A DNA stretch of 36,143 nucleotides from UBA6136 sp044351045 (GCA_044351045.1 JBILGM010000031.1:1-36143); one strand, 5' to 3'. Counted from the stretch's first letter, positions 17,644-26,156 are shown. Numbers and translations are program-made. Notes: a model not told the origin generated them from the sequence alone.

Positions 17644-18105
17644 GTGTTTCATCTCGTTTATGTCAGCACCGCGACGGTCAGTTTCGGCCAGCCACAACTG
17701 CTGGGTCTGCTGGCCAAGGCCAAGGGGAAGAACTTTGGAATCGAAGTAACCGGGCTGCTCATCCACAAGGCTGGGCGATTTGTGCAGGTGCTCGAGGGAG
17801 AGGAGCCCGTCGTAAGGGCATTGTTTGAGGTCATCCGTCGCGATGGACGTCATCATGATGTCACGTTGATCCTTGCCGAGGAGATTGCGGAGCGAAAATT
17901 TGTGGACTGGTCCATGGGTTTTCACGATCTAAGTGATAGTGACCTTCTCGGTATGTATGGCCACGATAAACCGCTGGGTAAGGCCTTGGATATCGAAGGG
18001 TTTAAGACCAACCCCCATGCCTGCCTTCATCTGCTGGGGTTCATTCGTGAGATGCAGTTGGTCCGAAAAGCCAATGAACCCAGAAGAGAGTCGGGTTCAA
18101 CGTGA
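17644..18105 (+). CDS. BLUF-domain blue-light sensor protein
   Basis: A 153-residue single-domain flavin photoreceptor. All key positions are present at the spacing seen in AppA: Tyr6 (LVYVS), Asn30 (KNFG), Gln48 (FVQVLEG), Trp89 and Met91 (WSMGF). This supports FAD binding and the light-driven Tyr-Gln hydrogen-bond switch. About 50 C-terminal residues form the short cap. There is no output domain, so it must act through a partner protein. I chose the GTG at 17644, with GAGG 6 bases upstream, because it puts the first strand at the usual place; GTG at 17626 would add six residues. No GGDEF, EAL or MerR partner gene is adjacent. Confidence 0.9.
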   Translation: MFHLVYVSTATVSFGQPQLLGLLAKAKGKNFGIEVTGLLIHKAGRFVQVLEGEEPVVRALFEVIRRDGRHHDVTLILAEEIAERKFVDWSMGFHDLSDSDLLGMYGHDKPLGKALDIEGFKTNPHACLHLLGFIREMQLVRKANEPRRESGST

Positions 18106-18295
18106 TAGTCACTGAGGGTTGTGAAAGGATTGAGTGGTCGGGGAGATCATCTGGAGCATACTGCGTCGGCATGAGGAGCATCAGTGGCTGGATCGATGCC
18201 GTGCTGCTTTTCCATGCGTGTCCGACGGCGAGTTACTGGTAGAAGACTGACTGTTACCCTGTGGGTTGCTGGCCTGCTGAATGAGACTGGAGGTT

Positions 18296-19327
18296 CTATC
18301 TGGATTCATCCTCGGACGGGATGGCTCCACGAAACTCCTCCGACAACAAGGTTTGCGCTCCGGTGACAACCACCCTCGTTCCCGGTGCCAGTCCCGTGTC
18401 GATCAACAAGTCGTTGTTCGGAGCCGGCTGGGGATTGACCGTAAGCCGTGAATAACTGCCGTTGCGGTTATCCCCATAGACCCAGGGTTTGCCGGCATGC
18501 CAAATGATGGCGTTGGCGGGCAATGACACACCCTGCCGACCAGGGCCGCCCGTAACCCAGACATTGATGCGCATGCCGGCGCGGAGATGCTCGCCCGGAA
18601 CATGCAAAAACCAGGTTTCACCCTGAACCAGATCGTCCGTTGCGGGCGCGGCTGAAAACAACTCGGCTGGAACGGCGCGGGCACGATCAAAGTCGCGCGC
18701 CACCCACACTCTGTTTTTAAGCCCGGTGGGATCGGTTCCATAGGGAAGGGTGATCTGGACCAGGGATCGGCGGTGGCTGGTCAGGCTAACCAGTAGCCCA
18801 CTTTCGTTTCCAAGTGCCAGCTGCGCCAGAGCATCTCCCCAAACGTGCTGAGCTTCACGGTGGATCTCCTCGACGTGGCGGCGTGCGCCCTGTTCGCGGG
18901 TAAAGTCGCTCTGCCACTGTGCCTCGGCCTGCGTCAGCTCACGACCGGCAATGATGTCAGCTTTGTAGAGGGCCTGGATACGCTGGCGATTTTTCTCGGC
19001 CAACTTCAGGGCAGCGGACGCCACATCCACATCCGACTGAGCGGCTCTCAGGCGGGCGCGAAGCTCCAGTAGCGGCTGGATGTCCAGCACCTTGCCGAAG
19101 CTGGTGGTCTCGTTGTGCAGCGTGACGCTCGACACCACCTGGCTGACCAGCCCCGCTGCGGATTGTTGTTCGTGGGTCAGTTTCACAAATCCGGGTTTCT
19201 GTCGCATGGACTCCGAGGGCCGCCTGACGGTCGCCTGGTCGTCGTCATCATCGGCCCGCAAAGGCGCCGCGCCAGTGTGGGTCAGAAGCCAGAGAATCAG
19301 CAGGCCGGAAGTTCGATGGCGGGACAT
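18296..19327 (-). CDS. Periplasmic adaptor (membrane fusion)-like protein of efflux systems
   Basis: A 343-residue exported protein. The N-terminus has a short signal peptide (hydrophobic LLILWLL, likely cleavage after LRA) followed by an Asp-rich stretch. A long helical hairpin rich in Ala, Gln, Arg and Glu (about residues 88-170) is typical of RND/HlyD adaptors. A beta-barrel segment with GMRINVWV follows, then a C-terminal membrane-proximal region ending in GTRVVVTGAQTLLSEEF, which is common in CusB/CzcB-like adaptors. No RND pump or outer-membrane channel gene is next to it, so it is an orphan or serves a distant pump. Upstream of the copper ATPase by several kb, a link with metal efflux is possible but unproven. 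Confidence 0.75.
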   Translation of the reverse strand: MSRHRTSGLLILWLLTHTGAAPLRADDDDDQATVRRPSESMRQKPGFVKLTHEQQSAAGLVSQVVSSVTLHNETTSFGKVLDIQPLLELRARLRAAQSDVDVASAALKLAEKNRQRIQALYKADIIAGRELTQAEAQWQSDFTREQGARRHVEEIHREAQHVWGDALAQLALGNESGLLVSLTSHRRSLVQITLPYGTDPTGLKNRVWVARDFDRARAVPAELFSAAPATDDLVQGETWFLHVPGEHLRAGMRINVWVTGGPGRQGVSLPANAIIWHAGKPWVYGDNRNGSYSRLTVNPQPAPNNDLLIDTGLAPGTRVVVTGAQTLLSEEFRGAIPSEDESR

Positions 19328-19388
19328 GTCGGGGGAATAGGCGGTGGGTACGGCCCAAAGTCAATCCTTGGGACTATAAACCAGCGTG

Positions 19389-20642
19389 TTAGTCATCACA
19401 AACGGGATCGCGCCCAATCCAGCGTGCAGCGCCGCGTCCCGCCGCTCGACCCGTGGCCAGGCAGGCGGTGAGCAGGTAGCCGCCGGTCGGGGCTTCCCAG
19501 TCCAGCATTTCGCCGGCACAGAAGAGGCCGGGCAGCGCGCGAACCATTAACTGGTCATCCAGCGCCTCAAGTGCCAGTCCCCCGGCGGAGCTGATGGCCT
19601 CATCGAGCGGGCGAGCCGCCTTGAGACGCAGAGGCAGGTTTTTGATGGCAGTGGCCAGTCGCTCGTGCGCGGCGCATTCATCCCGGGTGATTCGTTCTCG
19701 CAGAAGGCCGATCTTGGCTGCCTCCAAAGCGGCAGAGCGCCTGAGTCTGTTGCCGAGCGATAAACCGCGATGAGATTTTTGCAGACTCTCCAATAGGCGT
19801 GCCTGCGTGCGGTCCGGAGCCAGATCCAGTTGCAGGTCGGCATGGCCCTGGAGGTTGATCAAGTCACATAGGTTCGAGGACAGAGCATAAATGAGGCTAC
19901 CTTCAACACCTGTCTCAGTGATGACAAATTCGCCGCGCCGAGTCATCTCCTGGCCATGGAGGTTCGTGAACCGCACGACCACCGGTTTGATCGGCGCGCC
20001 AGCGAAGCGCTCAGCAAAATAAGCACTCCAGCCGACATCGAAACCACAGTTGGCGGGGCGCAAGGGACTCACCTCAAGGCCTCGGGATTCCAGTAGGGGA
20101 GTCCAGCGGCCATCAGACCCCAAGCGTGCCCAACTGCCGCCGCCCAAGGCTAGCACCACGGCCGCGGCCCGCACGGTGACCGGGCCATTCTGAGTCTCGA
20201 AGATCAGGTCACCGAAATTGTCCCAGCCTTGCCAGCGGTGCCGTACATGAAAACGCACGCCCAACGAGCGAAGTCGTTTCAGCCAGGCGCGGAGCAGAGG
20301 TGCAGCCTTCATTTCCTTGGGGAAAACCCGTTGCGAACTGCCGACGAAGGTTTCGATGCCCAGGATGGATGCCCATTCACGCACCGTGGCCGGATCGAAA
20401 GCTTGCAGATGCAGTTTCAGCGATTCCTGCCGCTCGCCGTAGCGGCTGATAAAGTGCGGGAAGGCTTCGGCGTGGGTAAGATTTAATCCGCCCTTGCCAG
20501 CCAGAAGAAACTTCCGGCCCACCGAGGGCATGCTGTCGAAGAGTTCTACTTTTGCACCCGCTGTGGCGGCGGCTTCAGCGGCCATGAGCCCTGCCGTGCC
20601 ACCGCCGATGATGGCGACAGTGTCTGCTGTGGAATGATTCAT
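19389..20642 (-). CDS. NAD(P)/FAD-dependent oxidoreductase, HI0933/PP_4765 family
   Basis: A 417-residue flavoprotein. The FAD-binding motif IIGGGTAGLMAAEAAATAG is at the N-terminus, followed by GRKFLLAGKGGLNLTH, the signature of the HI0933-like (BaiN-related) group. The C-terminus has GLFCAGEMLDWEAPTGGYLL, where FAD is gripped a second time. The physiological substrate is not known; the PP_4765 subgroup is uncharacterised. The frame extends upstream to a TTG at 20711, but I chose the ATG at 20642, which gives MNHSTADTVAIIGGG. The Shine-Dalgarno sequence is poor. It sits 61 bp upstream of the adaptor gene on the same strand. Confidence 0.88.
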   Translation of the reverse strand: MNHSTADTVAIIGGGTAGLMAAEAAATAGAKVELFDSMPSVGRKFLLAGKGGLNLTHAEAFPHFISRYGERQESLKLHLQAFDPATVREWASILGIETFVGSSQRVFPKEMKAAPLLRAWLKRLRSLGVRFHVRHRWQGWDNFGDLIFETQNGPVTVRAAAVVLALGGGSWARLGSDGRWTPLLESRGLEVSPLRPANCGFDVGWSAYFAERFAGAPIKPVVVRFTNLHGQEMTRRGEFVITETGVEGSLIYALSSNLCDLINLQGHADLQLDLAPDRTQARLLESLQKSHRGLSLGNRLRRSAALEAAKIGLLRERITRDECAAHERLATAIKNLPLRLKAARPLDEAISSAGGLALEALDDQLMVRALPGLFCAGEMLDWEAPTGGYLLTACLATGRAAGRGAARWIGRDPVCDD

Positions 20643-20918
20643 CTCGGACGTGAGCGCTGTGTCTGAACGGGCGGTCAGGATTGCAGGATATCTTTGTAAC
20701 TTGGCTTGCAAGAACGATGGCTATTCTGAAGGAACCAGCGGGGTCAAGGTGTTTATGCCGGCAAGCAAGGAAACCTGGCATCAGCGGTCCTGTTCACGGT
20801 CTGGACCAGAGGGAACTTGTCAGCAGGAGTGAGGCTGTCTGGCTCATGGTGAGCCGGAGAAAAAAGAGGGGGGACATCCGTGTCCACAGCCCGATGAATA
20901 ATCGGGGGAGGGCGCAGA

Positions 20919-20945
20919 CCTGTCTCGGTATCGCACCGAGACAGG
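20919..20945 (-). terminator. Perfect 11-bp hairpin after the RRM gene
   Basis: CCTGTCTCGGT (20919-20929) pairs with ACCGAGACAGG (20935-20945) across a 5-base loop, 14 bases beyond the RRM gene stop. There is no T-run on the minus strand, so termination may be weak or the stem may protect the mRNA end. The remainder of the gap to the flavoprotein gene (20643-20918) shows nothing recognisable. Confidence 0.55.
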
Positions 20946-20959
20946 GCGACTAATGCAGC

Positions 20960-21280
20960 TTAGAAGCGGCGACCGCCACCAAAACCGCCGTCACGACGAC
21001 CACCGCCGAAACCGCCACCACCGCTCCGCTCTTCGCGCGGACGCGCTTCGTTGACGGTCAGGCTGCGGCCACCGATATCCTTACCATGCAGGGCGTCGAT
21101 AGCGGTCTGGGCCTGCTGGTCGGTGCCCATTTCAACAAAGCCAAAACCCTTGGAGCGACCCGTGTCACGATCGGTGATGATGCTCGCTGACTCCACGGTG
21201 CCGTGGGGCGCGAACATTTCTTCCAGTTCGTTGTTGTTGACGTTGTAGCTCAGATTGCCGACGTATAACTTCTTACCCAT
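20960..21280 (-). CDS. Small RRM RNA-binding protein with Gly/Arg-rich tail
   Basis: A 106-residue protein. One RNA recognition motif spans residues 2-80, with RNP2 KLYVGNLS and RNP1 KGFGFVEM, which carry the aromatic residues that stack on RNA bases. The C-terminal 25 residues are a GGGFGGGRR-type tail as in cyanobacterial and proteobacterial Rbp proteins, often induced by cold. AGGA lies about 8 bases before the ATG. It is followed at the protein's gene end by a strong hairpin and preceded by a second RRM gene and rhlE, all on the minus strand, suggesting a shared role in RNA remodelling. Confidence 0.92.
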   Translation of the reverse strand: MGKKLYVGNLSYNVNNNELEEMFAPHGTVESASIITDRDTGRSKGFGFVEMGTDQQAQTAIDALHGKDIGGRSLTVNEARPREERSGGGGFGGGRRDGGFGGGRRF

Positions 21281-21413
21281 GAGAATTCCTCAAAAAACTA
21301 AAATAAAAAAACAAGACTCGATACCGGGCCGGTTCCTTTGGCGGCGGATCGCTTAACGACAAAACGATGATTCGGTGGCCTGGCTTCCTGGCCCAATGCC
21401 GGAATCACGAGGG

Positions 21414-21434
21414 CCGACCGCTCGAAGCGATCGG
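21414..21434 (-). terminator. Hairpin after the second RRM gene
   Basis: A 9-bp stem with one G-U pair and a 3-base loop (CCGACCGCT at 21414-21422, AGCGATCGG at 21426-21434) begins 9 bases after the stop codon. It has no T-run, so it is a probable 3'-end hairpin rather than a textbook terminator. Confidence 0.45.
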
Positions 21435-21442
21435 CTCATTCC

Positions 21443-21709
21443 TTAACGACGACCGCCGCGACCCTTGGTACGCGGACGTTCTTCGTTGACCCGGAGACTG
21501 TTACCCCGAAGAGTGCGACCATTCAGCCCGGCTATTGCCGCTCTGCCTTCGTGGCCTTCCATTTCGATGAAGCCGAAACCGCGGCAACGCCCGGTAAAAA
21601 TATCCCGAGCCAGGTCATATTTGAAAATGCGCCCGAATTCGGAAAAAAGTTCGGTGAATTCCTTTTCGGTGATATCGGGCGGCAGGTTGCCCGCGTAAAG
21701 TCTAAGCAT
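21443..21709 (-). CDS. Small RRM RNA-binding protein
   Basis: An 88-residue single RRM protein. RNP2 is LRLYAGNLP and RNP1 is CRGFGFIEM; the short C-terminus is basic (RPRTKGRGGRR) and lacks the long glycine tail of its neighbour. GGAGG lies 7 bases before the ATG. It lies 162 bp upstream of the other RRM gene and 136 bp downstream of rhlE. The two RRM proteins share the fold but differ clearly in sequence, so they are diverged paralogues rather than a recent duplication. Confidence 0.9.
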   Translation of the reverse strand: MLRLYAGNLPPDITEKEFTELFSEFGRIFKYDLARDIFTGRCRGFGFIEMEGHEGRAAIAGLNGRTLRGNSLRVNEERPRTKGRGGRR

Positions 21710-21845
21710 GGTAGTCCTCCATAGACACTGATGGGAAAGGGATGATGAGCTGGTATGAACTCCGAGCGATCAGGGACCTGCCGGGAAAGCCCTGTTGGGC
21801 TTGTCCGCGTTGCAGCAAAGGCTTGGTAAAAAAACGGGTCAAGGC

Positions 21846-23123
21846 TCAGACAGCGTCGCGGCGCGTGCCATTGTTCGGCTTGCGGTTGGGTCGATGCTGA
21901 CCGGCACGAGCAGGCGCCGGACCTCGGCGGGGTGGCGGTGCCCGGCGAGCTGGAGCGGGTTCGGCGCTCCGCTGCAGTGGCTGGATGCCTTCCGGCATCT
22001 CGCGCAGGGTCAGCTTCCGTCCCAGCAGGCGTTCGATATCCCGCAACTGGGTGGATTCGTCACTCGAAACCAGTGAAATCGCTTCGCCACCGGCGCCAGC
22101 ACGTCCGGTTCTGCCGATGCGATGGACATAGTCCGCCGGTACATCGGGTAATTCGTAGTTCACCACATGAGGCAATTCGCGAATATCTAACCCGCGTGCG
22201 GCGATATCCGTCGCCACCAGCACCTGAATGCGGTCCTCCTTGAAGTCCGCCAATGCCCGGGTACGAGCGCTCTGGCTCTTGTTGCCATGAATGACACCGA
22301 CCTGAAAACCATCCCGCTCAAGCTGTTGAGCCAGGCGGTTGGCACCATGTTTGGTCCGCGTGAACACTAGGGTCTGGCCCCACTGGCCCGCCGCCATCAG
22401 ATGCGCCAGCAGTGGCTGTTTGCAATCTTTCTGCACGCGATAGATGTGTTGTTCAACGCGCTCCGCCGTTGCGTTGCGCGGAGCGACTTCAACGCTCAAG
22501 GGCTTGTGCAGAATGCCCGCCGCCAGTTCACGAATTTCCTTGGAGAACGTCGCCGAGAACAGCAGATTCTGCCGAACCTTGGGCAGCAGGGTCAGGATGC
22601 GCTTGATGTCGCGGATGAAACCCATGTCGAGCATACGGTCGGCCTCGTCGAGGACCAGCACGTCAATCTCATTCAGCTTCACATAGCCCTGGGACACCAG
22701 ATCCAGGAGTCGGCCAGGCGTGGCGATCAGAATATCCAGCCCTCGACGCACCGCATCAATCTGTGGCTGCATGCCGACGCCACCGAAGATGACGGCCGCC
22801 TTGATAGGGGTGAATTCCCCATAGTTGCGAACGCTGTCGTTGACCTGTGCGGCCAGTTCACGCGTTGGGACCAGCACCAGGACGCGCGGGGCACGACCAG
22901 GGCGTGAGCGCTCACCGGTTCGGCCAAAATCGAGCAGGCGTTGCAGGAGCGGGAGAGTAAAGGCAGCGGTTTTGCCGGTGCCGGTCTGGGCAGCGGCAAG
23001 TAAGTCACGACCGGCGAGAACCGCCGGAATGGCCTGCGACTGAATCGGCGTCGGTGCCGAATAACCCTGCTCGGCAATCGCGCGCAGAAGGGTCTTGTCG
23101 AGGCCCAGGGAAGAAAAAGCCAT
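21846..23123 (-). CDS. rhlE: ATP-dependent RNA helicase, DEAD-box RhlE family
   Basis: A 425-residue helicase that unwinds short RNA duplexes. The Q motif is near the N-terminus (Q-region TPIQSQAIP), motif I is AQTGTGKT (45-52), motif II is DEAD (159-162), motif III is SAT (190-192) and motif VI is HRIGRTGR (334-341). The last 45 residues are a Pro/Arg-rich basic tail, as in RhlE proteins that bind ribosomal RNA. Loss or low level of such helicases commonly gives cold sensitivity. It heads a minus-strand run with two RRM genes. AGGA is 11 bases before the ATG, and a long structured upstream region precedes it. Confidence 0.94.
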   Translation of the reverse strand: MAFSSLGLDKTLLRAIAEQGYSAPTPIQSQAIPAVLAGRDLLAAAQTGTGKTAAFTLPLLQRLLDFGRTGERSRPGRAPRVLVLVPTRELAAQVNDSVRNYGEFTPIKAAVIFGGVGMQPQIDAVRRGLDILIATPGRLLDLVSQGYVKLNEIDVLVLDEADRMLDMGFIRDIKRILTLLPKVRQNLLFSATFSKEIRELAAGILHKPLSVEVAPRNATAERVEQHIYRVQKDCKQPLLAHLMAAGQWGQTLVFTRTKHGANRLAQQLERDGFQVGVIHGNKSQSARTRALADFKEDRIQVLVATDIAARGLDIRELPHVVNYELPDVPADYVHRIGRTGRAGAGGEAISLVSSDESTQLRDIERLLGRKLTLREMPEGIQPLQRSAEPAPARRAPPPRRGPAPARAGQHRPNRKPNNGTRRDAV

Positions 23124-23431
23124 AAATATAAAATTCCTGTACGCCAGTCCGTGTGACCGTCGAAGGACGATCTGGGCGTATTGATAGAGTAATCAAGACA
23201 TGGGCGAACAACAGGAAACGGACTTCCGGTGAATCGCAAGGTTTGCAGGAGGAATCGAGGCTGGGTTCGCCTGAAGGCGATCGCTTTGGAAGGAGAAGGC
23301 CGGACGTATCCTCGGGGCCGGTCTAAGACCGCACCGCGACAAACTGCTGTCTAGGATACGCTGATTGGCAGGGGAAGGCTAATTTTATTTTTGATTCAGT
23401 CAAGGCTCGAGTTGATCACGCTACAACTCGG
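23124..23431 (-). promoter_or_regulatory. Upstream region of rhlE with short inverted repeats
   Basis: This 308-bp gap holds several perfect short dyads: TCGCCT/AGGCGA at 23267-23280, CGGTCT/AGACCG at 23319-23331, and CGAGTTG/CAACTCG at 23408-23430, the last just after the stop of the upstream gene. TTGACT on the minus strand (23398-23403) could be a -35 element with a poor -10 about 16 bases on, which would give a leader of over 200 nt. A structured leader would suit a cold-regulated helicase, but this is inference. Confidence 0.35.
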
Positions 23432-23914
23432 TCATTTCGGCGTTTCGGCCGGTGAATCAGTGATCGGTGCGGCAGTTTTGTCGGGAATCACCGGAAAACA
23501 CGCTTCGGCATCCTTTTGGGCGGCCTTCAGCCGGTCGCGCAGTTCCTTCGATTTCGGTGGGTCGCGAAACTCGCCGCCTTTGTCGCCGGGAGTATCAAAC
23601 ATATAGGTAAAGGTCAGCGCTTCCGAATATTCCTGGAAATTCATCAAGCTGGCGATCTTGTCCACCGCGCAGACGCAGTGATAGGAGTTGTCCAGGTTGG
23701 CACCACCATGTTCCGCCATGCACTGCATAACGTACTCGACACGGGCCTGGGTCGGGAAATCGTTCACCAGAGGTTGGGTTGGGGGTTGAGTGTGTTCTGA
23801 GGCTGGTTTTTTCGTAGTCGACTTTACCGCTTTGGAGGCACTGGCAATTTGCGGCAAGCCAGCCAACACCATAAGAACAGTTATTATAAACAGGGGTAGG
23901 ATTCGGATTTTCAT
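23432..23914 (-). CDS. Hypothetical exported protein with conserved cysteines
   Basis: A 160-residue protein with a clear signal peptide (MKIRILPLFIITVLMVLAG, likely cleavage after IASA). A Lys/Thr/Pro-rich linker follows, then a small domain with Cys in YVMQCMAEHGG, a Cys-x-Cys in YHCVCAVDK and a last Cys in AEACFP, all probably in periplasmic disulfides or metal binding. The motif FRDPPKSKELRDRLKAA is strikingly regular. I do not recognise a named function. The frame is open to 23968, but the ATG at 23914 gives the signal peptide. It is 57 bp after a lipoprotein gene on the same strand, so the two are probably cotranscribed. Confidence 0.75.
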   Translation of the reverse strand: MKIRILPLFIITVLMVLAGLPQIASASKAVKSTTKKPASEHTQPPTQPLVNDFPTQARVEYVMQCMAEHGGANLDNSYHCVCAVDKIASLMNFQEYSEALTFTYMFDTPGDKGGEFRDPPKSKELRDRLKAAQKDAEACFPVIPDKTAAPITDSPAETPK

Positions 23915-23971
23915 AGTTTGAGCCGAGTTATGTTGTGATGCCGCGGATGATAAGGGAGACTTGGGCAAGGC

Positions 23972-24442
23972 TCAATTCTCGACGGCGAAAAGGACGATGG
24001 CCTTGAGTTCTTCGTTCATCTTGCGCATGAATTCGTTCAGACGGGGATCGCGGCTATCGGTCGGCAACAAATGGGTGGTGACGATGACCTTGTCACCCTC
24101 CGAATGTACCGCCACGTTGCAGGGCATCCATGCCACGCTGGCCGGCGACATCTCCAGCATCACCCGCGCCTGGGTCAGGTTGCAGAACTGTAAAGTGTCG
24201 TAATCAGGAAAGGCGATATTCTCCCGCTCGCGGATCACGCTGCCGATCTTGTTGTGCCCGGTGATGCGGAAATTCCGCTCGGTGATGGCTACCTCCAGTT
24301 CGGTCAGCACGTCGGAATAGGATTTGGTCGTCGTTTCCGCCGAATAGAACTGAGGCGCTGGCTCCTTTGGCGAGCAGCCAACGAACAACAAGGAAATCCC
24401 AAGGATCAGATGTAGAATAAGTCGATGCAAACTCCTATTCAT
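23972..24442 (-). CDS. DUF302-domain lipoprotein
   Basis: A 156-residue protein with a signal sequence and candidate lipobox LFVGC (acylated Cys at about 23). The mature part matches the DUF302 pattern: a helix with SYSDVLTELEVAITERNFRITGHNKIG, then FCNLTQARVMLEMSP and WMPCNVAVHSEGDKVIV. DUF302 proteins are small alpha/beta domains found in many sulfur- and metal-related contexts; the function is unknown. It is divergent from mobA and shares a promoter gap of only 44 bp with it. It likely forms a two-gene unit with the downstream exported protein. Confidence 0.82.
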   Translation of the reverse strand: MNRSLHRLILHLILGISLLFVGCSPKEPAPQFYSAETTTKSYSDVLTELEVAITERNFRITGHNKIGSVIRERENIAFPDYDTLQFCNLTQARVMLEMSPASVAWMPCNVAVHSEGDKVIVTTHLLPTDSRDPRLNEFMRKMNEELKAIVLFAVEN

Positions 24443-24486
24443 TTAGTGCCGCCATGAAGGACATTAAGTCTGAGGAGATTAACATC

Positions 24487-25092
24487 GTGGCGGCAAATCG
24501 GGCAGCGATCACCGGCGTTGTGTTGGCCGGCGGCCGCGGGCGGCGAATGGGGGGCGAAGACAAGGGTTTGTTGCCGTTTCGGGGCCAACCGTTGGTGAAT
24601 CATGCGCTGGCCGCCCTGAGTTCGTTGACCGAGATGCGGCTGATCAACGCTAATCGCAACCTTGAAGCCTATCAAGCGCTGGGATTTCCCGTCATTCAAG
24701 ATGCCAGCGATCATTTCGATGGACCGCTGGCGGGGCTCCTGAGCGCAATGCGGGCCACCGCGACTACCTATATCCTGACGGTGCCCTGCGATGCGCCGCT
24801 GCTGACCGGCGCGCTGCTAAAACGGCTGGTTGAAAGTCTCCTAATGTCGGATGCAGCCATCGCCGTGGCCCATGACGGTGATCGGCTGCATCCGGTCGTC
24901 ATGTTGGCGGAAACCCGACTGGCAGACGATCTTCAGGCATATCTTGATGCTGGCCAGCGTAAGGTGGAGCAATGGGTAAGACGGCAGCGATGGGTCAGCG
25001 TCGACTTTAGTGACGTACCCCGCGCGCTGGTCAACATCAATGCGCCGGACGATCTATTGCGATTGGAATTCGGCACTGACACGAGTGGCTGA
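24487..25092 (+). CDS. mobA: Molybdenum cofactor guanylyltransferase
   Basis: Transfers GMP to molybdopterin to make the bis-MGD cofactor used by DMSO-reductase-family enzymes. The nucleotide-binding signature LAGGRGRRMGGEDKGL is at residues 13-28. Further family segments are FDGPLAGLLSAM and VPCDAPLL, the latter with the metal-binding aspartate. With the GTG start at 24487, preceded by GAGGAG, the protein has 201 residues; an ATG at 24454 would add 11 residues but has no ribosome-binding site. No molybdoenzyme gene lies in the window. It converges with the outer-membrane protein gene 50 bp downstream. Confidence 0.93.
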   Translation: MAANRAAITGVVLAGGRGRRMGGEDKGLLPFRGQPLVNHALAALSSLTEMRLINANRNLEAYQALGFPVIQDASDHFDGPLAGLLSAMRATATTYILTVPCDAPLLTGALLKRLVESLLMSDAAIAVAHDGDRLHPVVMLAETRLADDLQAYLDAGQRKVEQWVRRQRWVSVDFSDVPRALVNINAPDDLLRLEFGTDTSG

Positions 25093-25142
25093 TTTCGTTT
25101 CGGGTCAAGTCACAACCCTGCCCAAATTTGAGAAATGCGGTA

Positions 25143-26033
25143 TTACCCCCCCTGGATCATGCCCGTGTTTCGCGGAAATAAGCCGATGGCACCGTCCGCA
25201 CTCCCGGGTCTGTCGTCATGGGTAAATGCGTCAAACAAAAGTCGAAGTCCTAGTTGTCCCCATACTTCAACCTGACTTGTCGATTCGCGCCAGGTGTCAA
25301 CGGTGGGTTGAGCGCCAAATGTCAGGTCAATGTTGACATAGTCGCTGTAGATCCATCGTGCACCAAATTGTCCGGCATAGAGTGGTGCGTTGTAAGCCAA
25401 TGGGTCGCCTGCGTATGCCTCGGCAATGGCATGAATATCATCCCCGATGATGGCGGCATCAAACCCCACTCCCCAGTAAGGCCGCAGACGGAGCCCAATC
25501 CCGCTCTGGTGTTCGGCCCTGAGACCAAAGTTGCTATGAAGTTGAACAGTATCATTGAATAACCGGTGAGTCATAAGCCCAATTGCATAGTAATTGTCAC
25601 CGAGCTTGTAGTTGGGATTTATGTCCTCATCAGTGGTGCCACCGGCGGCCAAGGTGGTTTGTCCAGCGTCAAATGTGGCCCCCGAGGCAAATGCGTAGCC
25701 TGGGTCACCATTGGATTCCGCTCGGGTGAAAAGCACTTTGGTTTGCAGTACAGGATTTGCGATGGCCCATCTGTCGTCGCTCGCTCGCGCAAAACCGGTG
25801 CCCGCGATAATCTCGAGCCAATCCAAGGGGGTTATTCCAAACATGGAGTTGAAGCCGGGGGCATCCCCAAAGTCTCCGTCCGCATGAGTAATCTCCATCC
25901 AGGATTCTATCTCTAGCTGACCATAGTCGGCGATTCGGGCATCATCGGTGACAAATGGACGGACAGCGTATGCTGTCGATGTGTGAAATATAAATAAGAA
26001 AATTATGTAAAGGGCTATTCTGAAAGGGCTCAT
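25143..26033 (-). CDS. Outer-membrane beta-barrel protein (MetA-pathway/phenol-degradation transporter-like)
   Basis: A 296-residue exported protein. The signal peptide (LYIIFLFIFHTSTAYA) is followed by VRPFVTDDARI, the start seen in the family often labelled MetA-pathway-of-phenol-degradation transporter. The rest has alternating beta strands with many Tyr, Trp, Gly and Asp, such as YWGVGFDAAI and GQLGLRLLFDAF, fitting an outer-membrane barrel. The transported substrate is unknown. Its coding sequence is more AT-rich than the left part of the window. It is separated from the upstream broken gene by a strong terminator and so has its own promoter, which I could not place. Confidence 0.75.
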   Translation of the reverse strand: MSPFRIALYIIFLFIFHTSTAYAVRPFVTDDARIADYGQLEIESWMEITHADGDFGDAPGFNSMFGITPLDWLEIIAGTGFARASDDRWAIANPVLQTKVLFTRAESNGDPGYAFASGATFDAGQTTLAAGGTTDEDINPNYKLGDNYYAIGLMTHRLFNDTVQLHSNFGLRAEHQSGIGLRLRPYWGVGFDAAIIGDDIHAIAEAYAGDPLAYNAPLYAGQFGARWIYSDYVNIDLTFGAQPTVDTWRESTSQVEVWGQLGLRLLFDAFTHDDRPGSADGAIGLFPRNTGMIQGG

Positions 26034-26120
26034 GCTGCGTTCGATCGGTACAAAAATTCAAGAAACCTTAGCTATCTATGCTTCTTTTAGTTATTGAGAA
26101 AGTTCAAGATATTGGTGATT

Positions 26121-26156
26121 CTTTTTAAAAAAAATAACCCCGCTCTATGCGGGGTT
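26121..26156 (-). terminator. Rho-independent terminator of the choice-of-anchor I gene
   Basis: On the minus strand a perfect 8-bp stem (AACCCCGC/GCGGGGTT, 26136-26156, 5-base loop) is followed by ATTTTTTTT. It lies about 96 bp after the stop of the broken secreted-protein gene and before the beta-barrel gene. Confidence 0.9.
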
